Below, one piece after another: positions 18,869 to 26,365 of a stretch of DNA of 64,000 nt. Location of the stretch: positions 1 to 64,000 of the forward strand of contig JAZOSS010000057.1 in NCBI GenBank assembly GCA_045657205.1, in the 5' to 3' direction. Each line of letters begins with the position of its first letter. Positions within the stretch are counted from its first letter, which is position 1. The translations under genes were made by a program, and so were the position numbers. Source of the stretch: RGIG7213 sp045657205. Lineage in GTDB: Bacteria; Bacillota; Clostridia; Oscillospirales; CAG-272. The notes below the pieces were generated by a model that saw only the letters and a list, made by a program, of their open reading frames with translations, was not told the origin of the DNA and searched no databases.

Positions 18869-19993
18869 ATGAAAATATTGATACTTAATCACGGACTTCA
18901 CATTTCAGGCGTCTCACGTGCACTTGTAAACTTTGCAAACGAACTCTGCCGCCACGGTCACGATGTAACTATCAAGATCGAAATAAACGATTTTACACTT
19001 GCAAATGAGCTTGATCCGCGTATAAAAACATCTCTTTTTCTGAAAGAACCGACATTTTTCGGAAAACGGATAAAAGGCTTTTTAAGGTTCTATCCGATAT
19101 GGCTCAAAAACATACTTGGGCGCAATGCAAGATCGCAGTACAAGGCAGTGGTGCGTGAAAAGTACGATATTGAAATAGCCTTCAACAGAGGTGCAGGTGC
19201 AAAAATAATCTCAGGATCATCTAAAAAGCACAGTAAATACGTATTTGCACACAGTGATTACTTAAAATGTTCCAACCCTCTTGCAGGTTTTTCATCACAA
19301 GAAGAAGCAGCAGCAGCTTACAAAAAATTTGATAAGGTGATCTGCGTATCTAAAAAGGCAAAAGAATCCTTTGATAAACTTTTCGATACATCGAATACCA
19401 CAGTTGCCTATAATATCTATGATACACACAGAATACAAAAATTAAGCAAAGATGTCTCATTTGAAAAGAAAAAGTTTACCATTTGCGCAGTCGGACGGCT
19501 GTGCGAAGCAAAAAATTATTCTCTACTTCTCAATGTTTGTCGTGAGCTTAACAACAGAGGTCTCGATTTCGAGTGTTACATCGTAGGCAAAGGAGAAGAC
19601 ATTGAAATGATGTTGAAAAAGAAAAAAGAGCTTGATCTGAAAAATGTAATTCTCGTCGGTGCAACTCCTAATCCTTATTCATATATGGCACAAAGTGACG
19701 TATATGTAAGCACGTCAATCTATGAAGGACTTTCAACTACTACTATAGAAGCTCTGATATTGAACAAGCCCTGTGTCGTAACAAACTGCACGGGAATGGA
19801 AGAAATACTTTGCGACGGTGAAAAAACCTACGGCATAATCGTTCCCATTGATAAGACCGCCGTAGCCGATGCCATAGAGGATCTGTATAAGAATCCGAAA
19901 AAACTCGAAGAACTGAAAAAGCTTGCCTCAATCCGCGCTGAAAGCTTTGAAAGTGAAACGCTGTACGGTCGCATAATGTCCGTGATCAAATAA
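18869..19993 (+). CDS. Family 4 glycosyltransferase
   Basis: Retaining GT-B fold glycosyltransferase. The 374-residue protein has an N-terminal acceptor domain (GLHISGVSRALVNFA), a hinge with ICAVGRLCEAKNYSLLL at about residue 207, and the C-terminal donor site STSIYEGLSTTTIEAL with the E-x7-E pattern. AAGGAG precedes the ATG. It is transcribed alone, divergently from the GT2/TagB/TagD operon, and probably works on the same surface polymer. Its codon choice has fewer ACG/GAC-type codons than its neighbours, a weak hint of separate origin. Confidence 0.88.
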   Translation: MKILILNHGLHISGVSRALVNFANELCRHGHDVTIKIEINDFTLANELDPRIKTSLFLKEPTFFGKRIKGFLRFYPIWLKNILGRNARSQYKAVVREKYDIEIAFNRGAGAKIISGSSKKHSKYVFAHSDYLKCSNPLAGFSSQEEAAAAYKKFDKVICVSKKAKESFDKLFDTSNTTVAYNIYDTHRIQKLSKDVSFEKKKFTICAVGRLCEAKNYSLLLNVCRELNNRGLDFECYIVGKGEDIEMMLKKKKELDLKNVILVGATPNPYSYMAQSDVYVSTSIYEGLSTTTIEALILNKPCVVTNCTGMEEILCDGEKTYGIIVPIDKTAVADAIEDLYKNPKKLEELKKLASIRAESFESETLYGRIMSVIK

Positions 19994-20000
19994 TTATAAA

Positions 20001-20040
20001 AAACGCACGAAACTCATAAAGAATTTTGTGCGTTTATTTT
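20001..20040. terminator. Shared terminator between convergent genes
   Basis: AAACGCAC (20001-20008) pairs with GTGCGTTT (20028-20035), extended by A/T pairs, and is followed by T-rich sequence on the plus strand and preceded by A-rich sequence. It can serve both the GT4 gene and the small minus-strand gene, whose stop codon lies inside it. Confidence 0.7.
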
Positions 20041-20261
20041 ATGTATCGTCTTCTCATCAATATATACAGTGTGATTATCGCCGTAAGAGCACCTACGACG
20101 AACAGACCGAAAAGAATATCGCCCGTATGCGGATTTTGTACGTTTTCCGATACGCTTTCAACGTATTCACCGGGAGCACTCTCCGTTGCAAGCGCCGTTA
20201 CGGAAGCAAACAAAGTGAAGAGCAGCGAAAGAACTGTCAAAATTAATATTAATTTCTTCAT
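20034..20261 (-). CDS. Small exported protein with NPHTGD sortase-like tail
   Basis: A 75-residue protein I cannot assign to a family. It has a clear signal peptide (residues 1 to about 26), a short polar segment of roughly 20 residues, then NPHTGD, a hydrophobic stretch of about 20 residues and the basic tail RRRYIK. This is the layout of a sortase sorting signal (motif, membrane span, positive tail), with NPxTG in place of LPxTG. The part left outside after signal cleavage would be only about 20-25 residues. It has a perfect GGAGG ribosome site and a consensus promoter, so it is a real gene. A small membrane-held peptide is the alternative. Confidence 0.8.
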   Translation of the reverse strand: MKKLILILTVLSLLFTLFASVTALATESAPGEYVESVSENVQNPHTGDILFGLFVVGALTAIITLYILMRRRYIK

Positions 20262-20293
20262 ATCTTGTTTTCCTCCTTTTTTCTTCTTGTTTC

Positions 20294-20322
20294 ATTTTAG
20301 CACATTTTTTCGTCATTGTCAA
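20294..20322 (-). promoter_or_regulatory. Promoter of the small NPHTGD protein gene
   Basis: Minus strand TTGACA (20317-20322), 17-bp spacer, TAAAAT (20294-20299), followed by an AGGAGG site before the ATG at 20261. Confidence 0.8.
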
Positions 20323-20474
20323 TATCTTTTTAAAATTTTATCAAAATTGGTTAAAAAATATGTAATTTTTACTTTCATCAAAGTTTATTTTACTAAATAT
20401 TTGATTGATTTTTTGTCAACATAAATAACGCAAAGACTGATATAATATATTCAACTATAATATTGGAGAAGCTT

Positions 20475-21203
20475 ATGAAAACAGTTCTCATTACAGGTGC
20501 ATCGGGTGGAATAGGAAGCTGTGCCGCCTCGCTGTTTGCAAAAAACGGTTACAACGTATTTATACAGTATAACAAAAATGAAAAATCAGCCCTTGAGCTT
20601 TGTGAAAAAATAAAAAGCGAAGGTGTGGGCGTCTATGCCTGCCGAGCCGATATAACAAATGAGGAAGATATACGGCGTATGGTAAGCCTTTGCGAATACA
20701 AATTCGGCTCCATTGATATTCTTATCAACAATGCGGGAATATCCGAATTTGCCGTTTTGGAAAACATAACGTCTGAAATGTGGGACAGAATGATGAACGT
20801 CAACGTCAAGGGTATGTTTTTGCTGACACGCGCCGCACTCCCCCTTTTGCGTGAAAGCCGCGGGAAAATAATAAACATATCGTCGATGTGGGGCATATCG
20901 GGTGCTTCCTGCGAGGTGCATTATTCATCGTCAAAAGCCGCCGTTATCGGCTTTACGAAGGCACTTGCAAAAGAGGAAGCTCCGTCGGGAATAACGGTAA
21001 ACTGTATTGCCCCCGGCTTTATAGAAACCGATATGAACGCATCCCTTTCTGAGGACGCCGTAAACGAGATCATAGAAAAAACCCCCCTCGGCAGAGCGGG
21101 TACCCCGTACGACGTAGCTTCTGCTATGCTGTTTTTAGCCTCTGACGGTGCAGATTTCATAACAGGTCAAACTCTGTGCGTTGACGGCGGATTTATACTT
21201 TAA
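20475..21203 (+). CDS. Short-chain dehydrogenase/reductase, FabG-like
   Basis: NAD(P)-dependent reductase of the SDR family, closest to 3-oxoacyl-ACP reductase FabG. The 242-residue protein has the cofactor motif GASGGIG at residues 8-14, NNAGIS, catalytic Ser in NISSMWG, Tyr/Lys in HYSSSKAAV, and the FabG-type ending TGQTLCVDGGF. The TTG that opens the frame at 20463 is part of the ribosome site; the ATG at 20475 follows GGAG by 6 nt and is the real start. No other fatty-acid genes are near, so it may reduce another 3-keto substrate. A terminator follows. Confidence 0.85.
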   Translation: MKTVLITGASGGIGSCAASLFAKNGYNVFIQYNKNEKSALELCEKIKSEGVGVYACRADITNEEDIRRMVSLCEYKFGSIDILINNAGISEFAVLENITSEMWDRMMNVNVKGMFLLTRAALPLLRESRGKIINISSMWGISGASCEVHYSSSKAAVIGFTKALAKEEAPSGITVNCIAPGFIETDMNASLSEDAVNEIIEKTPLGRAGTPYDVASAMLFLASDGADFITGQTLCVDGGFIL

Positions 21204-21217
21204 ACAATACGGTCTTC

Positions 21218-21260
21218 ATTGGGAGACACTTCGTAAAGAAGTTCCTCCCAATTTCTTTTT
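21218..21260 (+). terminator. Terminator after the FabG-like gene
   Basis: ATTGGGAG (21218-21225) pairs with CTCCCAAT (21245-21252); the inner arms ACTTC and GAAGT also pair. A T-rich run follows. Confidence 0.85.
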
Positions 21261-21266
21261 ATATTA

Positions 21267-21550
21267 AATATGACACTTTCGGCTTGAAAGTGTCATATTG
21301 GATTACATACTTTAAAATTATACCTATCTCAAAGATAAATGTAATAAGTGATATTGTGAGACAAGTCTCACAGTTTTATTTTGCCTTACGGCAAAGTGAT
21401 ATTAAAACCTTTGGTTTTAGTTTTATTATATTCGCTCCAAAACTGCCGAAGGCAATATCACTTGGACGAAGTCCAAATATAACAGCGAAGCAATATAACT
21501 CGCCGATATGCGAATATAACTGAGGCGCACTTCCTTACGAAGTGCGGCTC
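21267..21550. repeat. Array of small hairpins separated by AATATNAC-type motifs
   Basis: The 428-bp gap between the FabG-like gene and gpr holds at least seven short palindromes in tandem. The first is a perfect 14-bp stem (21267-21280 with 21286-21299). Then come stems at 21356-21371, 21380-21395, 21404-21418, 21444-21454, 21462-21476 and 21526-21546. The junctions repeat a 9-mer: AGTGATATT at 21347 and 21395 on the left, and AATATCACT or AATATAAC(T/A) at 21454, 21476, 21492 and 21513 on the right, so the array has two arms in opposite orientation. No coding frame is convincing. It resembles REP/BIME-like or small non-autonomous repeats of Clostridia. Confidence 0.7.
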
Positions 21551-21631
21551 TTTCGGAGATCTTTTTGTTTTTTTGTTTCATTTTTTCTTTTTCGGTGAAA
21601 GATATAGTATAAAACGAAAGGAGAAAACATA

Positions 21632-22546
21632 ATGAACATTCGCACAGATATGGCGCACGAGCTGCGCGAGGAATACATGAAGGAATATTCACAAACCCAC
21701 GAAGGCGAGCCTGACGGAATAGAATGTGACGTTTACGAATCACACGGCATAAAAACCACAAAGATCCGTGTGTTTAATCAAAACGGCTCGGATATTCTCG
21801 GAAAACCCATGGGAAATTACTATTCTATGGATGTCGGCAAGCTGTGGATGGCTGATTTTGATAAATTCAAGCACGCCGCAAACGAGCTTGTAAAAATAAT
21901 ATCATCACTTTGTGACGTACACTCCCCCGTACTTGTGGCAGGCCTTGGAAACAGATATATAACCTCCGATGCGATAGGCCCGCTTGCCGTGAACAATCTC
22001 GTCGTATCCCACCACGTAAAGCAGTACGAAAGAAAGATATACGATTCGGCAGGACTTGGGGACGTATCGGCTATAATCCCCGGCGTTCTTGCCCAGACTG
22101 GAATAGAGGCGGCAGAACAGATAAAGGGGGCAGTTGAGATGCTGAAGCCGTCAAGCGTGATCCTCATAGACGCTCTTGCCTGCAGAAGTCTTTCATCCCT
22201 CACAACGACCGTTCAGATAACTGACACGGGAATATCTCCGGGAAGCGGTGTCGGAAACGACAGAGGCGAGCTTTCCGAAAAGACCTTCGGTGTAAAGACT
22301 GTGTGCATCGGAATACCGACCGTAATTGACGCAAGAACGCTCGTACGGGATGCACTTGAAGCCTGCACCGTTATGAATGATGAGAAAAAGGACTCGGTCA
22401 TAAAATGCGCTTATCCCGATAAAGGCAGTTACGTCTGTCCGAAGGATACCGACGTTGCGGTAGATGAAATGGCACGCCTTGCAGGATACGCCGTAAACAA
22501 GGCGTTTCACAGAACGCTTTCATATGAAGAAATGATGTATATGTAG
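21632..22546 (+). CDS. gpr: Spore germination protease GPR
   Basis: Aspartic-type protease that degrades small acid-soluble spore proteins during germination. The 304-residue protein has the family blocks RTDMAHE at residues 4-10, VLVAGLGNRYITSDAIGP, GVLAQTGIEA, VILIDALACRS and ITDTGISPGSGVGN. A perfect AAAGGAG lies 9 nt before the ATG, so the start is secure. That leaves only three residues before RTD, whereas the Bacillus enzyme carries an inhibitory propeptide of about 15 residues. It is followed by spoIIP, the conserved gpr-spoIIP pair, and marks the organism as a spore former. Confidence 0.96.
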   Translation: MNIRTDMAHELREEYMKEYSQTHEGEPDGIECDVYESHGIKTTKIRVFNQNGSDILGKPMGNYYSMDVGKLWMADFDKFKHAANELVKIISSLCDVHSPVLVAGLGNRYITSDAIGPLAVNNLVVSHHVKQYERKIYDSAGLGDVSAIIPGVLAQTGIEAAEQIKGAVEMLKPSSVILIDALACRSLSSLTTTVQITDTGISPGSGVGNDRGELSEKTFGVKTVCIGIPTVIDARTLVRDALEACTVMNDEKKDSVIKCAYPDKGSYVCPKDTDVAVDEMARLAGYAVNKAFHRTLSYEEMMYM

Positions 22547-22602
22547 TCATAAAAATTCCGTATTTTTCATATAATTAACCGATAATAAAAAGGAGAAAGT
22601 AT

Positions 22603-23796
22603 ATGAAAAACACGGAATTTGATTTTGGAAATCTGAAAGAAAACACGGAAGAAAACAGGCAAAAAGGTGCAAGAAGGCAAGCCGTATACAAAGCTTTCAA
22701 AACATACGGGATATATCCCGTAACGCTGTTTTGTCTTTTGTTCGGGCTTATCTTTACACTTGAAGACGGAATGAGTATGGTTTTGGGAAATATCTCTGTA
22801 ACGACGTCGCAAAGTGTGCAAACGTATCCCTTAACAGAAGATGACACGGTTCAGGAAACACTCGGCGAAAATATCGACGTATTTGAATCTCCCTACGTTA
22901 TAGGACTTGACGATTCCGAGCCGCTTGCCCTGACGGAATATTATTATCTGAACCGTGACGTTTTACCCGACAATATATACGGATTTAATTACAATCTCAT
23001 ACCCGAAGGACATCTCGGAATAATTCCGATATCCCTTGCAAAAGATCACGACGGAGAAAAGCTTTATATAAAAAACAGTTCTTCGTACGATATAGACACG
23101 GACGATTATACAGACTTTACCCTCCCCGAATACAAAGAAACAGACGAATATACCGTTTTGATAGTTCATACCCACGGCACGGAAGCGTACACTCCCGACG
23201 GGGTACTTTCGGACGATCCCGACGATCCATATTCCACACGGTCAACGGACAACACGGAAAACGTCGTCTCCGTAGGTGCGATTATGGCTGAAATATTTGA
23301 AAAAAACGGTATAAGGACTCTGCACTGTGATATTGCGCTTGACACGACCGTGGATGATTATAAAAATGCGTATTCCGCAAGCAAAAAAGTAATAAAGGAT
23401 GCCCTGAAAGAGCACCCCTCGATAAAATACATTTTTGACGTCCACCGCGACGGACTTATGCTTTCAAGCGGAGAAAAGGCTAAGGTCATATGCGAAGTTG
23501 ACGGAAAGCTTGCCGCACAGGTAATGTGCGTTGTCGGCACGGACAGTCTCGGTGCCGACCACAAAAATTGGGGAGAAAATCTTTCATTCGCCCTGCTTTT
23601 GCAAAGAAAGCTTGAAGAAAAATACACGGATCTGTGCCGTCCTTCAAATATCAAAAAAAGCACGTACAATCAGCAGTACACACCGTACAGCTTACTGCTT
23701 GAAATGGGCACCGACGGCAACACTTTGGAAGAAGCACAGTATACAGCCGAAATAGTGGCAAAAGAGCTGTGCCTGCTTATAAAGGGAGATCAATAG
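22603..23796 (+). CDS. spoIIP: Stage II sporulation protein P
   Basis: Peptidoglycan amidase/endopeptidase of the SpoIIDMP engulfment machine, anchored in the mother-cell membrane. The 397-residue protein has one N-terminal membrane span (about residues 36-54), a variable linker, and the SpoIIP catalytic domain with VLIVHTHGTEAY, FDVHRDG, MCVVGTDS and LLLEMGTDGNTLEEA near the C-terminus. An AAGGAG site precedes the ATG. It lies 56 bp after gpr. Its end overlaps the convergent DUF4364 gene by 7 nt. Confidence 0.96.
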   Translation: MKNTEFDFGNLKENTEENRQKGARRQAVYKAFKTYGIYPVTLFCLLFGLIFTLEDGMSMVLGNISVTTSQSVQTYPLTEDDTVQETLGENIDVFESPYVIGLDDSEPLALTEYYYLNRDVLPDNIYGFNYNLIPEGHLGIIPISLAKDHDGEKLYIKNSSSYDIDTDDYTDFTLPEYKETDEYTVLIVHTHGTEAYTPDGVLSDDPDDPYSTRSTDNTENVVSVGAIMAEIFEKNGIRTLHCDIALDTTVDDYKNAYSASKKVIKDALKEHPSIKYIFDVHRDGLMLSSGEKAKVICEVDGKLAAQVMCVVGTDSLGADHKNWGENLSFALLLQRKLEEKYTDLCRPSNIKKSTYNQQYTPYSLLLEMGTDGNTLEEAQYTAEIVAKELCLLIKGDQ

Positions 23797-24311
23797 AGTC
23801 CTTCGCCCATTAAGAACGAATATATAAATTTATAAAGATGCTCCGGGTTTTCGGTAAAGTTTTTTTCCATTCGCTTCGCCTGAAAATCCGTTTCGGCATT
23901 TACTGTCACGGAGATGACACGGTTGCCTCTTCTGAATATCTGAAGCTCAAGGTCAACTGTGTCGTCTTCTCTTGCTTTAAGTGCTGTTTTGATTTTCGTT
24001 TTACTTTTGTCAAAAGCCAAAAACTGCATGGCGTGGCGTATTCCGTTTTCACGGACGTAGCCCGATATATCACCCTTCAGCGTTCTTGCAATAAATTCAC
24101 CCGACGGGGTTATCTCATACATATCCCCTTCGGTATTCTTCACAAAGCCCGCTTTTTTAAGTTCTTCAAATTGGTCTATAAAATCGTAGTTGCTTACAAA
24201 ATCGTCTTGTAAAACGATATCGTTTATCTGGGAATACTTAAGCGGAAGATCCACGTAATTCATAAGCGTGAGTATGTAAAGCTTTACGTCAGCCGGTTCT
24301 TTAAGTTTCAA
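23790..24311 (-). CDS. DUF4364 family protein, winged-helix-like regulator
   Basis: A 173-residue protein matching my recollection of DUF4364, a clostridial family of unknown role with an N-terminal winged-helix-like region (YILTLMNYVDLPLKYSQIN; QFEELKKAGFV) and a beta-rich C-terminus. The open frame extends upstream to an ATG at 24428, but that extension is poorly conserved in character. TTG at 24311 is preceded by GAGAGGT and gives the expected N-terminus (KLKEPADVKLYILTL), so I take it as the start. It converges on spoIIP and is divergent from the SigH-like gene. Confidence 0.75.
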   Translation of the reverse strand: MKLKEPADVKLYILTLMNYVDLPLKYSQINDIVLQDDFVSNYDFIDQFEELKKAGFVKNTEGDMYEITPSGEFIARTLKGDISGYVRENGIRHAMQFLAFDKSKTKIKTALKAREDDTVDLELQIFRRGNRVISVTVNAETDFQAKRMEKNFTENPEHLYKFIYSFLMGEGLY

Positions 24312-24421
24312 TTTGTCTACCTCTCGGAACAATAAATAATGTACGGGAATAATTCTACCACAAATTTGGGCAAAAAAACAATATTTTGCTGTAAAAATAG
24401 TAAATTTTTTTTGAATATCTA

Positions 24422-24449
24422 TTGACATTGTTAAAAATTATGTTATAAT
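24422..24449 (+). promoter_or_regulatory. Promoter of the SigH-like gene
   Basis: TTGACA (24422-24427), 16-bp spacer, TATAAT (24444-24449). Confidence 0.75.
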
Positions 24450-24492
24450 GTACATAAAGATATTGATAAGATGTGAAAGGGGCGGGAGTAAC

Positions 24493-25050
24493 ATGTGCCA
24501 AGAATCTGATGTTACACTTGCCAAAAACGGCGATAAAGATGCGTTTGTAAGGCTTCTTGAAGCCTACACTCCGCTTATTTCTTCACTTTCGAGTCAGTTT
24601 TACTCCGATGACACGTCGGCAAACGTCGGTATGGACGACCTTATGCAGGAGGCAAGTATTGCTTTTTATAATGCAGTGCTTTCGTATACAGAAGGAAAAA
24701 ATACCACGTTCGGTCTTTATGCAAAGATCTGCATAAGAAACCGTCTTGTGTCGTATATGCGCCGTATGTGCGTCGGCATTGACGTCAAGACCGAGGATAT
24801 TGAAAAGCTTATCGACTCATCCGTTGCACCGCAAACGGACGGCCCGCTTGAGCTTCTTATATCAGAGGAAGAAGTAAAAACGATGCAGGAAAATATACGC
24901 TCCGTTCTTACAGATTATGAATACAGCGTATTTTCCCTTTTCGTCCAGGGAACGTCGGTATCCGAAATAGCATCGGAACTTAATGCAGGAGAAAAGTCTG
25001 TGCACAACGCTATTTCAAGAGTCAGAAGCAAGCTTAAAAAAATGTATTAA
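24493..25050 (+). CDS. Sigma-70 family sigma factor, SigH-like
   Basis: RNA polymerase sigma factor of about 185 residues with region 2 (GMDDLMQEASIAFYNAVLSY, then FGLYAKICIRNRLVSYMRR) and a C-terminal region 4 helix-turn-helix (VFSLFVQGTSVSEIASELN, AGEKSVHNAISRVRSKLKK). The overall plan and the region 2 and 4 sequences are closest to SpoIIAC/SigH-type factors and especially to Spo0H. A longer frame opens at 24448, but the ATG at 24493 has GGGAG 5 nt upstream. In sporulating Firmicutes SigH drives early sporulation genes; assignment to that exact role is an inference. It has a strong sigma-A promoter. Confidence 0.75.
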   Translation: MCQESDVTLAKNGDKDAFVRLLEAYTPLISSLSSQFYSDDTSANVGMDDLMQEASIAFYNAVLSYTEGKNTTFGLYAKICIRNRLVSYMRRMCVGIDVKTEDIEKLIDSSVAPQTDGPLELLISEEEVKTMQENIRSVLTDYEYSVFSLFVQGTSVSEIASELNAGEKSVHNAISRVRSKLKKMY

Positions 25051-25053
25051 TAT

Positions 25054-25116
25054 GTCCTGGTAGCTTAAGCAGAGCGTTGATTTTCAAAGGTGGCGGTCTG
25101 AATCCGTCCGGGGGCA
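25054..25116 (+). other. Degenerate tRNA-like sequence (tRNA relic)
   Basis: A 63-nt stretch right after the SigH-like gene keeps several tRNA landmarks in order: a near-complementary acceptor (GTCCTGG with CGGGGGC, six of seven pairs), TA at positions 8-9, a D-stem GCTT/GAGC, an anticodon-loop-like TTTTCAAA, and a T-arm GGCGG-TCTGAAT-CCGTC. It lacks a proper anticodon stem and a variable loop, the D-loop is only 5 nt, and TTCGAAT reads TCTGAAT. No CCA is encoded. It looks like an internally deleted tRNA, possibly Glu-type. It lies in the leader of the zinc-ribbon gene. Confidence 0.4.
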
Positions 25117-25154
25117 AAAAATATTTTTATCCAAATTAAAGCGAGGTACCAAAA

Positions 25155-25436
25155 ATGTACGAAGACAAGAAGTTGGTTTGTAAAGATTGTAACGAAGAAT
25201 TCATCTTTACAGCAGGTGAGCAGGCTTTCTATGCTGAAAGAGGCTTCCAGAACGAACCCCAAAGATGCAAGCGTTGCCGTGATGCAAGAAAAAATGCAGG
25301 CAAGCCCCCCAGAGAATACCACACAGCTGTTTGCGCTAAGTGCGGCGGAGAAGCAAAGATTCCCTTCCAGCCCAGCAACGACAGACCTGTATATTGCAGC
25401 GAATGCTTCGCAGCAATGAAGAACGCTGAAGAATAA
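25155..25436 (+). CDS. Small double zinc-ribbon protein
   Basis: A 93-residue protein with two C4 zinc ribbons. The first has CKDC near residue 11 and CKRC near 38; the second has CAKC near 57 and CSEC near 79, roughly a CxxC-x17-20-CxxC pattern. The first domain resembles the zf-trcl type probable zinc ribbon. Such proteins are common in Clostridia and of unknown role; nucleic-acid or protein binding is the usual guess. GAGG precedes the ATG. No separate promoter is obvious between it and the SigH-like gene 105 bp upstream, so both may be read from one transcript through the tRNA-like segment. Confidence 0.8.
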   Translation: MYEDKKLVCKDCNEEFIFTAGEQAFYAERGFQNEPQRCKRCRDARKNAGKPPREYHTAVCAKCGGEAKIPFQPSNDRPVYCSECFAAMKNAEE

Positions 25437-25495
25437 TTCTTTACCGTTCCAAACACCTTTTGCAAAGTTTTTAATAAAGATGTTTACAAATTTCA

Positions 25496-25532
25496 GCAGA
25501 GATATTGCATCTCTGCCGATTTGTGTTATAAT
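25496..25532 (+). promoter_or_regulatory. Promoter with overlapping inverted repeat
   Basis: TTGCAT (25505-25510), 16-bp spacer, TATAAT (25527-25532). A perfect 8-bp inverted repeat, GCAGAGAT (25496-25503) with ATCTCTGC (25509-25516), covers the -35 hexamer and could be an operator for the next gene or part of a terminator for the previous one. Confidence 0.55.
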
Positions 25533-25614
25533 AAGATAGTAAAGATCAACGACTGCCGAAGGTTACCCTTTGAAAGCGTCAATAGATATAATTCAACCAA
25601 AGGAGATAGCTTAT

Positions 25615-26142
25615 ATGGGAAAAATTCTCGGTTCCTGGAGCGGAATGAGAAAATATCTTGAAGAAGATATGCTTGCACAGTCATTGCAAGGCAGAATAAG
25701 ATACGGCTGTACTTCTTACACAGGAATGGATGGATGCCGTTTTTTTGAAGTATGTATTGATAAAAAGCAGGTAAAGCGTTTCTCCTGGGAGACCGTAAAC
25801 ACATATTTTATCGACAACGGATACAAAAAAAATTCCTCTCCGTACGGCATAGGTGAGTATTGGGAAGAATTTCATTCTCTGCTGAAAAAATACCCCGTAA
25901 GCGAACGTACGGAATATACCGACGAAGAATTTTGCAACGCCTTGGAAACATACCGTAACCAAGATATTCAAGAAAGCATATTTTCGGGCGATCCTATCGT
26001 CAGAATGTTTGCAATTCTTGACAGGAGAACAGGAAAAAGAACCCTGCAAAAATTGCAAGCTTCTATCGAAGACAGTCCTGAATGGCTTCGTCAATTTTAC
26101 TTATTAAGGCTAAATGCAGAAACTACATGGCTGGCTCATTAA
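25615..26142 (+). CDS. SF0329-family protein of unknown function
   Basis: A 175-residue soluble protein. Its C-terminal part (ILDRRTGKRTLQKL, then LRQFYLLRLNAE) and the N-terminal block GRIRYGCTSYTG match my memory of the SF0329 family, small proteins scattered in Firmicutes and Enterobacteria with no known role. The frame opens at 25570, but the ATG at 25615 has AAAGGAG 8 nt upstream and is the likely start. It stands alone with its own promoter. Patchy distribution of the family suggests an accessory gene. Confidence 0.65.
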   Translation: MGKILGSWSGMRKYLEEDMLAQSLQGRIRYGCTSYTGMDGCRFFEVCIDKKQVKRFSWETVNTYFIDNGYKKNSSPYGIGEYWEEFHSLLKKYPVSERTEYTDEEFCNALETYRNQDIQESIFSGDPIVRMFAILDRRTGKRTLQKLQASIEDSPEWLRQFYLLRLNAETTWLAH

Positions 26143-26218
26143 TAGTAAGAAATCGACTCAGAACTGTTGAAGTTTATTCATCAGAAAATATTAAATTCTT
26201 TTTATTATTACACTATAA

Positions 26219-26311
26219 GCGCCCTGTCCGCACCCCCACAGCACGCAGTAGTTCGCTTCACGAACTACTGCGTGCTGCCTGCGGACAAGGGGCGCACACC
26301 GCAAGCGGTGT
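26219..26311. repeat. Large three-part palindrome plus adjacent small hairpin
   Basis: A 17-bp perfect inner stem (26239-26255 with 26261-26277, 5-nt loop) is continued, after a small internal loop, by TGTCCGCA-type arms (26225-26232 with 26280-26287) and GCGCCC/GGGCGC outer arms (26219-26224 with 26290-26295). A second hairpin, ACACCGC-aa-GCGGTGT, follows at 26296-26311. The GC content is far above the flanks. The 402-bp gap between the SF0329 gene and the phage-like genes contains this, the structures listed next and no coding frame I believe. Confidence 0.8.
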
Positions 26312-26365
26312 ATTGAGAACCCGTTTTGTTGTTTTATATTCTTTTTTGATGAAACAAAAAAGAAA

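Noticed and set aside
21346..21550. Hairpin array as a CRISPR array
   Set aside because: Stems differ from each other, the repeat motif is only 9 nt and changes orientation, and no cas genes are near.
24312..24428. ATG-started longer form of the DUF4364 protein
   Set aside because: The extension does not look like the family's N-terminus and lacks a ribosome site; TTG at 24311 has one.
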